Shown: piece by piece, positions 1-12,000 of the stretch
How positions within the stretch are numbered: position 1 is the first letter of the stretch
How the letters are laid out: the number at the start of each line of letters is the position of its first letter
NCBI GenBank assembly: GCA_024232355.1
Contig: JAAEPW010000334.1
Location: forward strand, 1-15,700
DNA: 15,700 nt
Direction of reading: 5' to 3'
From: Chloroflexota bacterium
GTDB taxonomy: Bacteria; Chloroflexota; Anaerolineae; B4-G1
Notes under the pieces: model-generated
Told to the model about the DNA's origin: nothing
What the model saw: the letters and a program-made list of their open reading frames with translations, nothing else
Database searches by the model: none
Made by a program: the position numbers and the translations under genes

Positions 1-10
1 TAGTCTACAA

Positions 11-27
11 AGGCCAGAAACAGGCCT
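11..27 (-). terminator. Weak hairpin followed by TTTG, possible terminator of the giant gene
   Basis: AGGCC (11-15) pairs with GGCCT (23-27) around a seven-base loop. On the minus strand the sequence after the stem is TTTGTAG, a very short T-run. It lies about 55 bases after the giant ORF's stop and is the only terminator-like object in the 80-base noncoding end. Confidence 0.3.
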
Positions 28-72
28 CCGACGCTACCTGACGCCACTTTTTGCCCATTTTTGTTGCTTTTC

Positions 73-94
73 AGCGAACCTCACTCGGTTCGCT
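73..94. repeat. Perfect 8-bp inverted repeat over the giant ORF's stop codon
   Basis: AGCGAACC (73-80) and GGTTCGCT (87-94) are complementary around TCACTC; the minus-strand TGA stop (81-83) lies in the loop. On the minus strand it is followed by GAAAAGCAAC rather than a T-run, so it is a poor terminator. It could be a small dispersed palindromic repeat; the protein sequence loses repeat homology just before it. Confidence 0.7.
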
Positions 95-3000
95 CTGTTG
101 CGGTTGTCCAAACTCCAATAATGTTCGCAGTGAGGGTGATGCCGCCACTGCCAACTATATTCAAGGTCAGTGTGTAGGGAATTTGGCTAAAGTGGGCGAC
201 GAGGTCGCGTTCCTCCGTCATTGTCACCGTCACCGTGGTCGTGAGTGTTGTGCTGGGCACCGCGCCGCTCCAGTGGACGAATTCAAAGTTCGTCGTGGGG
301 ACAGCGGTCGCCGTCACGACCTCGCCGTAGGTATAGGTTCCCTTATTCGGCATCAGGCTGACGTCGCCCGCGCCTTCCCAGGAGAGATTCAGACGGTACT
401 GGTCTTGAGTAAATAGCGCCAGGATTTCTACATCGCTGCCCATCGTCATCGTCTGCACGACGGTGTTGCTGATCGGCACGCCACTCCAGGCATCAAAGCT
501 CCAGCCCAGGTCGGCGATTGCCGTCAGGGTGATCACGTCCTCATAAGCGTAGCTAGTTTGTTGGGGGGTGACGCTGATTTGTCCATCGCCCTCCGTTGCG
601 AGAGTGATGGTATAAACGCCGGGGATGAATTGGGCGGTGACGGTTTTGTTCCCATCAACGAGGATGGCGCTCTGGTCATCATTGCCGCTTACATCGCCCC
701 CCCAAGTGCTCAGTTCATAACCGGGGTCGGGGTTGGCGGTGAGCATCACGATGTCGTCGTAGATGTAGCTGGCCTGATCCGGGGCACGGCTGATAGCGCC
801 ATTGCCGCCGATCACGCTGGTGTTGACGGTGTAGGGGATAGCTTCAAAGGTGGCAGTGAAGGCGGTGTTGGCCGTCATCGTCAGGCTTTCCGTGGCGTTC
901 GTGCCGCTCAGGTCGCCCGACCAGCCCGCAAAGACCCACCCTATGGCGGGGGTTACAGACATGGTCACAACGTCCCCGTGAAAATACTCGTCCTGGAGGG
1001 TACTCATTGCGAGATTGCCCAGCCCCACGACGTGGGTTTCCAGGGTATATTTGTTCAGCGTAAAGTTGGCGATGATGTGTTGGTCGCTGTTCAGCGTAAT
1101 CGTTTGGGTGGCGGTAATCCCGCTCAGGTCGCCCGACCAGCCGGTAAAGGTCCAGCCGACGCCCGCCGTGGCGGTGACGGGTACGACCGTCCCGGAAAGG
1201 TAGCTGCTGCCAGGACTGACGGATCCCCAACCGGCGATCTCTGTTTTCAATTCGTGGTCGGGGAGCTGGTAGACGATAGCGCCAGGGTCCTCGATGATGC
1301 CATTGACGCTGAGGTCGTAGTCGCCGCGCTGCCCGTCTACAAAGTAGAGCACAATGCGGTCCGCAAAGAGCCGCGCGCCGGTGTCGGTGGTGCTGTCATA
1401 GAGGAATTTGTACCAGTGCGGGGTGTCATTATCCGGCGTGGGGCCGTATTGAAAGTAAGAGTTAAAGGCGCCGCTCTCTGGCAGCCACATGGTCACACTG
1501 ATTTGCTGATTGGCGCTGACGCCAGTGACTTGATAGTTGAGGAAGCCGAGAGGCGATGTTGTGCCCGCCGGCAAGGGGCCGGGCGGGGTGGTGCTGTGGA
1601 CGACATTGCGCAGGGCCAGGGACTCGGTGACGGCCAGTGTGGCATAGCCCGCGCCGCCCAAGGGGATGGAGGTCACGTTAAGCTGGCGGCGGTCTGGCAT
1701 GCCATCGCTGTTGCCGTCGCCGCTGTTGGGCGCGCCATCTTCGACGGGACCATCCACGCCATCGCCGGTGACGGTGAGGGTGAAGGCGATGGTGGTGGTG
1801 ATTGCGCCATCGGTGGTGGTGATGGTCACCGTCCGGGTGATTTCTGCGCCCAGGCTGCTGTCATAGCCCCAGGTCCAGGTGCCGTCGCCGTGGGCGATGA
1901 CGCTGCCCTCTGAAGCGGACAAGGACACCGAGCCGTTCACCGGGCCGTAACGGCCGTTCATGAACACATTCGGCTGCCCACCCCGCATGACGTGCCGTAT
2001 CTCTGTGGTGGACAGGGCAACACCGTAGATCCGCACGTCATCCATTTGTCCATCAAAGTACCGGCCCTGCATCTGCGCGTTTTCACCGATCAGAACAGAG
2101 TAATTGTTTTGATCAATCGTTCCTTGGGCAGCGATTGAATTATCCAGCAGGCCGTCGATGTAAATGTATTTGGTCGATCCATCAAACACCATCGCTACGT
2201 GATGCCATTGGCCATCATCTATGCCCGCATTACTGCACAGGTCGGTATTTGTCAATCCACTTGTGCCAAACGCAACTGTGCCAGTGATCTCACTGCCGCA
2301 ACGATGTACGCGCCAGGCGGAATCTCCTTTGGTGACCATTGCCTGCCAATCTCTGTTGAACTGATCAACTTGAACCCAAAAGGCGATGGAAAGCACATTC
2401 AGGTCGAAATCGGCATCATCGCCACCAATGGACACGTAATCATTTGTGCCGTCCAGATCGAGGGCATAGGTGCTCGCAGCGGTGAGCGTGCTTGGAATGG
2501 TCGTGGTCAGACTCGCGCCGTTCACCGGCGTGCCGTGATGCCCGTTGCCACTGTCATCGGCGGCTGGCAGGCCCGGATTCTCAAAGGACCAATACCCTTC
2601 CGGCAGTCCCGTTCCCTCATCCACCGCGACCGTGGTGGTGATGACCGTGATCGTCGCGCTGGCGGCCTCGACATAGACAGACTTGGCCGCCGCCGTGTGC
2701 GTGCCGTCTTCATCGGTCAAGGCCACGGTGAGGGCGCGGGTCACCAGCGGCGTGGTATAGACGTGGGTCAGGCTGCCGACCCCGCCGAGGTTGTCGTAGC
2801 ACGCGCTGCTGCCACCATCATCCCAATACACGATGCAGCCATTGGTGGTGGTAATTGTGTCGGTCCCCGGGTCGACCACGCTGCCCAAGGTTATGCTGTA
2901 GCTGCTGCCGCTGGTGGCCGAGTTAGCACCAGTGATGACAATGGTCGGGGCCACATTCGCCACGATGAGTTGGAAAGTGGTGGTGATAAAATTCATTACA

Positions 3001-6000
3001 TCGTCCATACCAGTGATGGAGATCACCTGGGTTTCATCCAGGCCGTCGGTGCTGGTATAGGTCCAGGTCCAGTTATTATTAGCTTCAGGGTCAAAATCCA
3101 GCGTACCCACAGCCGTCTCCATCCACCAGCCCGTTCCTCCACCAGAGTACAGGAATTCGCCGGTGTTGGTCACGGTGTTGCCTTCGGTTACCGTTATCAC
3201 AACATTGTCTGGAGCGGCGCCAAAGTCGAACGTCCAGGAGGTGGTGATGGTGGTAGTGTTGTCTAGGTAGTTGAGGTCGCCGGCCCCGGCCACATCGCTG
3301 ATGGTGACGGTATTGGTCAAGAACGGCACATCCGGCATTTGCGTCCACATCGCGGCCACAAAGGGCACCGAACCGCTTTCATTGATCCCCACGTAACCGA
3401 CATCATACGTACACTCCCCACGATGGGTATCGGGGCACACCCAACCCGCGAGATAGGCTTCATACGTCGATTGCACATACGGGGGGATGGTCTCAATGAG
3501 TCTGACCACCGCCGCCTGGCTGCCGGTATTCGAGTAGCTAAGAGTGTAGGTAAAGTTCCCGCCCATAACCTCGGCGGTGACCCCGCCATCCGTCTGGCTG
3601 ATTTGCAGATCAGGTGCGCCATACATTGAGGCCGTAGCACTGGGCGTATTGTCGGATTCGTCGCTGTCAAAGTAGTGAGGGATGACAGCATAGCGACAAT
3701 CAACCCAACCACCTGAGATACAGATTCCGAGCCAACCTGACCAGGTAGTATTGATATGGCCGTGGTCGGAATCAATTTCGGCGGTGTTGACCACAGCTAC
3801 GGTGCCGGGGGTCAGGGTGTCGGTGACGGTCAGGGCAAAGGAGAGCACGCCGCCTGCTCCGGGGAGCAGGTCGCCCACCGCGTAGGTACAGGTGGCACCG
3901 GGCGTCCCCGCGACTGGCGTGCAACTCCAACCGGCGGCACTGGCTGCCGCGTTAAAGCGGGTGTCGGCGGGGATGGTCTCGGTGATGACAACGGCAGTGG
4001 CCGCCACCGCCCCCACGTTGGTGTAGGTGAGGGTGTAGGTGATGTTTTCGTTGGTTGCCGTCTGGGTCACGGGGGTGGTTTTAGTGATGCTCAGATTGGG
4101 GGAGATCATACTCCCGCTCCAGGCCCCTTGTACAAAGGTGCTGTTGCTGACATTGTCGGTCACTAACAGGTCCAACTTGTAAGCGCCCAGTTCCGGATCG
4201 CTCGGCATTGGCACCTGCCAAGTAGTGTAGTTGCTGCTGTTGGATGCCAGTGTCGCCGTGGTCCAGTCGCCGCCATATTGGGTGACGATTTCCGCCTGAC
4301 CCACCACGCCGTTAAAGCGGCGGAAGCGGGCCTGCATATTGGCGATACCTACGTCCAGGGGGTTGGCGATGTCGTAGATGATTTCATCGTCCAGGGGTTG
4401 GGCATAGACGACCAGTTCGTCCAACGCGCCGCTATAGCCATTGCCGCCGCGTGCCTGGCCTATCTGAATGGTCGCGGTGCTGGTATAGGGCGCGTGGCCC
4501 AGGGTGGCGGTGGAGGTCTTGGATCCAGCGACAAAGAAAGCGCGTTCGCCGGTGGTCGCGTCATAGCGCCAGGCAAGATGAACCCATTCGTCGGTGGGAA
4601 TCGTACCGGTCATGACGCTGTCATCGCCATCGTAACCCAGGATAGGGCTGCCGTTCTGGATGCCGAGATATAGCCCGGTGATGGGCACAGTTCCTAGAAT
4701 GGCGTGGTCGCCGTTCCAATCGCTGGCTTTGACCCAGGCCAGTACGGTAAAGCTGCTGTTCGTGAGATTCAGTTGTTCGGTGGCGGTAGCGGTGATCATA
4801 CCGTTGTTTTGCAAATCCAAATAGTCGTTGCCGTCAAAGGTCGCGGCATCGCCGTGCATGCCGCTCACGCCGGTGGTGGGACATTGACTACAGGTAAGGG
4901 TCAATAGGTTTTTGGAGGTATCGTTGAATACGCCCGGCCCATCCTCAAAATGCAGGTGCAATTGACGACTATCGGCGGGATAGGGCACGTCGCTGACGAT
5001 GCCAGCAAAGGTGGCCGGGATGACTGGGTTGAGATAGACCACATTCGTGAGCACATCGGCGTAGGGGCCGAGGCCATCGAGGGTCACGACGCTGCTGGTT
5101 GTGGAGGTATTGGCGATCTCTTGCGCCTGGTCGGCGGCGACGGCGGTGATGGTATAGACGCCATAAGGCGGCGCGACAAAGGGCTGGACGGCCTGCCACG
5201 ACTTGTCGGCGGCGATACTGCCCAACACGTTCTCGCTTAGCGCCGCGCCGTTATGGTCGCGCACGGTGACGTACAACGATGCGGGGTCTACACCGCTGAC
5301 ACTATCGCTGACGGTGCCGCTCACGGCCAGTTCGGTTGTGATTTGCTGGACGGCGGGTTGATCTGTGATGGTGAGTGCGGGCGGAGCGCCGTCCACGACG
5401 ACGGTGACCGTCATAATTTCCGAGACGTGGCCCACCATGTCGGTGACGCGCGCGGCGACGGTGTGCGCGCCCGGCGCGCTGGCCGGGAAAGCAAACACGC
5501 CCAGGTCGCTTTCTGTGCCGGTGATGGTGCTCGTGGCCCACAGGCCGCCATCTATGCGGTATTCGATGATCGCCGCCAGGGATGTCGCGTCCTTTGCGCC
5601 GATGACCATCACGGTTTCGTGGGGGCTGATGATATCGGGGATGTCTCCCAAATCCACGGTGGGGGTGTCGGCATCTACTATTATGTCGTGGCGGTCGAGT
5701 ACGTCAAACCAGGCCGCCTGATAGTCGTACATATCGGCGATTTCGTCGCTGTTAAGCGCATTGGCATAGACCACCACTTCGTCCAAGGCCCCGCTAAAGG
5801 GGACAAAGGCGCTGTTCTCGCCCCCAATCTTGATAGGATTGGCCGCCAAACAGGGCATGCCCGTGTAGGGTTGTGTGCCTTGCAGCGCGCCATTGATGTA
5901 CAGGGCCGTTTGTGTACCGTCGTAGGTCATCAGCACGTGGTTCCACTGGTCTTCCAACAGGCTGCCGCTGCTGTCGGCACTGATATACGTGGCACAGTTG

Positions 6001-9000
6001 CTTTGCTGGATGCTGTAATGCACCTGCATACTGTTGGGGCTGATGAACAGGCCGAAATTGCGGTCGTCGCCATTATCCGCTTGCTTGGTGATCAGCGGTT
6101 GCCAATCGTTGATCACGTCGGTGGGCTTGACCCACAGGCCAACGGTGAATTGGGGAAAGGGCATAGCATCAGAGTTGGCTACGGTGAGCAAGCTATCGCT
6201 GAACACCGACGATTCCCGGATCTGTCCTTTATCGCCGGGTTTGGGGCACTGGTTGCCGGTACAGGTGGCATGGTTACGATTCTCGGTGGTATCCACAAAA
6301 GTGCCGCTGGTGAAATCTTCATCCAGGTGCAGGTTGACCACCGGGGCTTGATTCATAGCTGCCTGAATCTGCGCCGGACTTAATGCCTGCCGGTAGATGG
6401 TGAAATCATCCAGCAGCCCGTTGAAATGCAAGCTATAGGGCGACCCAGACCCATCTTTGCCGATCGTCAACTGGTCCCCTGCCCCGGGCGGCCAGCCGTA
6501 CATGATAGGGACGTATTCATAAGCTTCATGCTGTTGCTCGACGCCATCTATAAAGAAACGGTAGCGACCGCTGTGCTCTCCGCTGCCGCCGGGGGTTTTT
6601 TCATAGACATACGCCAGGTGGATCCAGCGATAATGGTTCCAGATGGAACCCGCTCCCCTAGACCCCATATCAAGATGGCCGTACCGATACCAACCGAGGA
6701 CACTACCCGTGCTATCTCCGAGCAGGCTGACCCGGTCGTTACCATCCCTCCCGTAGAAACGCGGCCGGACCCACATCATGGCAGTGAGACTACCTTGATT
6801 AAAGCCCAGGTCATCTCCGGTGGCCGAGAGGGTCAGGAAATCATCGACACCGTCGAAATCCAGGGCCTGGTTGTGCCGTCCGGCGATGCCGCTGGTGGGG
6901 CAGGTGTCGCCGCTGCACGTGACGGACACACTGTGACCAGAAGTATCGTCAAAAACAGTGGCGCCGGGCGGTTCGTCAAAGTCTAGTTCCAGGGTGGTGG
7001 CGGTCGCTTTGAAAAGGTCGGCGACCGCATCCGCGTCCAGGGTATATTGGTAAATCTGCAAGTCATCCACAGCACCCTGGAAAAAGTCGTTAGAGAGGTC
7101 CCAGTACAAATAGCCTCTTGTATCGGTGAGTTCATTGCCATCCGTACCATAGATACTGTTGCTAGAGTTACTCAGATGACTGATGTTGGTTATCCCCGTG
7201 ACATGAAGAAGATTATCGTCCTTTCCATCATAGCCCCCATCTGTACAACTGGTAAACCAGCCACAGGGATCATGCTCGTAGAGACGAAAGTATTTTGCGC
7301 CGTCCGTCTCCACGGTCCTGAACTTGTTGATGGTAGCGCCCTGGGCCACTAGATCAGAACTCTGGTACCCGTAGATATTACCATAATCCCAATCACCCCA
7401 CCAATTGAGCCGGAGTTCCAATTCCCCCGTTTTTCCACGGCTATCTTTATCAAATACTTTGGTAAAGGTAGCTTTTTCAAGCCAGACGTAGCCAGTTTCA
7501 TTGGGCCGTCCGATATAGAACTTTTGCACACTCGGCGGCGTGACATTGGCGCAACTGCCGCTCGTGCCGCCGGTGATTTCTAGTCCATCCACATAGAATT
7601 TTGTACTCGTGCCATCGTGGGTGACGGCCACATGCTGCCAGTTGTCGTTCGTTATCAATCCGGTGGCTTGAGAAGAAACCGCGCAGCTATTAGTGCCATC
7701 GCCCATCACAAAACGTAATCTGCCGTTACTGCCCACAAAGAGCGAAGGGTAGAGCGTTTTATCGTCGCTCGGGTCCTTATAGCCAAAAACACCCTGGTAA
7801 TCGGCATCGTTCCACTTGTCGGGGGCGGTCACGCTGTAATAGGTAGAGGTCGCCAGCGCAAAGGGATTGGTGCGGGCGAGGGGCTTTATCCAGGCGGCAA
7901 AAGTAAAGGCATCGCCAGTGAGATCGACAGCATTGACCTCCAAGTGTTGTTTCTGGTCAAAGTGCGTGCCATCCACGTCTACTGTGGGGCAGCGAGCGGT
8001 GGGGCAAGTGATGCCGGCTCCACTCCAGGTGCTGCTGTCTTGCAGGTCTACCTGCAAGGCGGGGACACCGTAACGTTGTTGGATGGTGGTGGCGGTCAGG
8101 GCCTGCGGGTAAATTTCCACTTCGTCGATGCTTCCCAAAAAAGTGAGCCAAGCAGGAATGGAGTATTGATCGTACTGGCTGCCAATTACGATGGGGGCCG
8201 AATTTTTACAGAGTGCCGTGGTAGTGGCTGTTGTGCCTTTTTGATAACCATTGATGTACACCGCTATTTCGGTGCCATCGTAGGTCAGCGCCACGTGGTT
8301 CCATTGGCCTGCCTCCAGGGAGCTGGTGCTTGTCCCTCTCACATATTCCAAGCAGTTACTTTTTTGAATGACGTATTCGAGCTGCATTGACTCGCCTTTG
8401 ATGGATATGCCAAAATCCCAAACAGCTGTAGCATCTTCCCTGGTGATCAGCGGTTGGGGGACAGATCGAATACCCTTTGGATTAACATAAAAAGCAATCG
8501 TAAAACGATCAAAATCAAAGTCATTGTGATGGGGGATTACCAGTTGACCGGACTGCTGGTGATCGACGAACGCCACCGCATGGCCGTCAGCCACCGGACA
8601 CTCGTTTCCGGTGCATATAGCGTCGTGGGCGTGGTAGGAAGAATCTAAAAAGGTAGTGCTGTTGAGGGGTTCGTTCATGTGCAACCACAGCACGCGCTCG
8701 GTATCCTCGGCGATGATGGCCCCCGCGCGGATGCCCATTTGCAGGTCTTGGCTGGTTTGGATGCCGGTCACGCTCATGCTGAGTGCGCCGGTCATTGTGA
8801 TCGAAACCTGGGGCGGAATAACGCCCGTAGATAGGGTGTGGCGCACCGTGTCGAGGGGCAATTCGGCCTGCAACAAGCCGCGAGCGTAGCGGGCCGTGAG
8901 TTCGTTGGTGATGTTGGCGGTGTAGGTGAGGGCGCCGGTGGGCGCGACGTAAGGATAGCTGTTGCTGTTGGTCTCGATACGTGAGTCGAGGCCCAGAACT

Positions 9001-12000
9001 TTGAGGCTGGAGGCCACGCCGGGGTGATAGCCGTAGACTTGTTCCTGTTTGTCGCTCAGGCCGTCGTCGTCACTGTCGGGGTCTTGAGGGTTTGAGGTCA
9101 CGCGGAAGGCCAGGGGAGCGCCGCCATCAAAGCCGTAGACGATGTCCCATCCACCTTCGTAGGTCTTTGTCTGACCGAGGCCGATATCACAACTGGTGGG
9201 AGTGGTATTGGTCCACGCGCTGTTTTCGTAAGGGTTAGCCCGGTTGAGATGAAAGACTTCTTCGCTATCGAGCAGGCCGTCGTTATCCGTATCGCGCACA
9301 TTGGGGCGCGTGCCGTAAAAGGCCTCCCAATAGTCGGTCAGGCCGTCGCAGTCACTATCCACCTTTAAGGGATCAAAGCCCAAATTCTTGTTTTTGACTT
9401 CATAATAGTCGTTCAAGCCGTCGCCGTCGGCATCGGGGGTAGAGTCGTCGGGGTCGTTGCCGTTTACGGCTTTGCTGCGCAAGCCGTCGCCGTCAATATC
9501 GGCCAGGGTGGGGAACTTGTTATCCCAGGATAGCCGGTAGCTGGTCTCCCCCTTGGCGGTGACTGCGGCCTGGGTCAGGCTGCGGAAACCATCCAAGGTG
9601 GCCGGCAAGACATCAAAAATAAAGGTGGTTTTGAGCGATTGGTGGTTGGTGTGATCAAATTCCGCCAGCCAACAGACCGGGGCGAGAATCAGCCAGCAGT
9701 TCTGCATCTGGGTAGCATAGCCCTCAGATAGATAAATGGGCAGCCCATAGTTGATGCCCGCCTTGGGGAATGTATAGTCGCCCTGGAACGGTGTGGAGCC
9801 TTCGAAACGGGCGCCTTCATCAACACCAGGCCGTTCGTCGTCCTTGTTCGGATAATCTGTCCAGGTGCTGTTGTTGAGATCCGGGGAAATGTCAGTTTCG
9901 GATAATTGAACTTGATAGTCAAAGGTCGCGTCATCCAGGTAATCGTCCGCCAACTGCCAGGAATAGATATAGCCCATCCAGTTGGGCGAGTCCATATAGA
10001 GGGTGTTGGTTACGGTTCCACTGACGGTGACCTGATTGCCCACCACCGCGCCTTCTACCTCGGTGAGTTGGGTATATGTTGGCGCGCCCAGGACAGTCGT
10101 GGTGCGCTTGGAGTGATCCAGGTCCACCAGGGGCGTGGAATCGTTGATCACGTAGGCGAGTGCCCGCGCCAGCCCGGCGGTCAGCCCATTACAGAGCCAC
10201 ACATCCACATCCGAGCCGGCCTCTACCCCGGCGATGGCGCAGACCGCGATGATGATTGCGTCAACGATGGCCAGAACGGCAAAGATCACCGATCCGATGC
10301 CGGACGCGGCCAGGGCGATGATGATGGCCGCCTGAATGACCGCGACGATAACGCTGGCGATCAGGTTAGCGTAAAAGAAATTGGCGGCGGGCGAGTCGCG
10401 ATCGATAGCGCCGGTGCCCAACATGATGCCCAGTGAGATGCCCGCAGCAACTACAGCAAGGATAATGGTGAGATACCCGTTCCCTTTGAAGCTCTTGACG
10501 AGTTTGAAGTGTGTAGTGATAGACTTGGACGACACAGCGGCCAAAATAGAAGGGGCGTTGAGGACGGCGGTATTGATCGCGTTCAATCGCATCGCTTGAA
10601 CGGCGTAATAGGTGAGCAGCAGAGCGCGGGCGTGTAGATTGATCATGGCATATTCGCCAGGGCCGATGGTGATGGTGTCCAATTTGAGATTAAAACTGCT
10701 CACCGTGGATGCTTTGGCATAGACGAACGCGCTGCTATCGAGAAAGCCAGATCTTTCTGTGGTGTGTCCCAGGTACTCTAGCGCGGCGAGGGCCTCGCTG
10801 GAACCGGAGGCGGTATCGCCCGATATAACATCTCCAAAAGCCTCTAATATGGCGGCGCGTGATTTGGATAGTTTGGCCCAGGAACCGCCGGCTTGGGCCT
10901 CATACGAGCGGGGCGTGGGGATGGTCAGCCCATCCAGGTTGAGTTGGCTATACAGGTGAGTGATGTCCGTCGTCATCCGATCAACGATGTCCACCACCGG
11001 TTCGGCGGGCAGTTGGTGCGCGCCATTGTCCAGAACCTGGTCTCCCAAGAGGTCAGCGCCGTGAGCGAGCATCATGCTGGCGCTGGTAAAGCCGCTCAAG
11101 TAAAAGTCCAGGGTCAGTTTAGCCGCGCCCAGGCGCGTGCGTTCCAAGTTTGTACTAGCGTTGCCATCTGCCATAGCCTCCAGCGCGGCATCGGTAAAGG
11201 GGCCGCTGGCAGCGCGGAGATTGCGGCCCAATTGATCCATATAGGCCCACACATCGCCCGCTTCCCAGGTGAGACCGTTGTATTTGTGGGGTTTCCAGCC
11301 CAGCGAGCCAACGGTGTCGCTGAGTGCGTTGGTGAAATCAAACGTAAAGGTATTGTTGCTAAAGTTCACGGGGTAGGTGAGGGTGTAACTGCCGCCATCC
11401 TCCACAGACTCGACCTCGCCCAGGCTGCGGCTGCGGTAGGTTTCTTCATAGACATAGAGTGCATTGGCTATTGTGCCGACGGCGGGTGATGTGCTGTAGA
11501 CTGTGTTGCTAAAGAAATCGCTCACCACGGTCTGGTTGGTGGCCTTGAGCAATTCCGTCTTGTTTTCCAGGTTGGTAAATTCTTGCACCGCCAGGTCACC
11601 GGCGGGAATGCCCCAACTGGTATAGGCGCTGGCGATGTCGCTGACTTGGAAACGGTTGCCGCTCAACGTTTGGGCCTCTAAAAAGACCGATTGCAGGGTG
11701 TCGGCCAGGTGCCACAGGCGGCTTTCATAGTCTGAACTGCCCCCGGCGGTGGGGGGTTGCGCAAAGAGCGCCGCATCAAGGCCATGGTTCTCTTGGACAG
11801 AGAGGGCGGTGACGACAAAATCGTCGGGGTAGGTTTGGATGATTTGCTTTTCGCTGTGCCAATGGCTGAGGTCGGCGCAATAGGTGTCATAAGTCTGCCC
11901 TGCAGGGGCGTTGCACGAGTCTACCAGAGCCGTGACAGTCCACAACAGGCGCATCTGGTGGGCATTGCCCCAACCACCGGCGATCGGATCGAGTTCGTAG

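Noticed and set aside
81..1253. InlB-like repeat array as a CRISPR or DNA-level satellite
   Set aside because: The periodicity is at the protein level (about 70-74 residues). The DNA is diverged except for a short identical stretch in units 1 and 2, and there are no spacer-like segments.
558..1913. Long plus-strand open frame of about 450 codons
   Set aside because: It is fully antisense to the repeat-rich end of the giant gene. Its product is a Gly/Val/Asp-rich low-complexity string without domains, a mirror of Thr/Asp/Gly codons. The same applies to plus-strand frames at 2199-3266 and 5253-6383.
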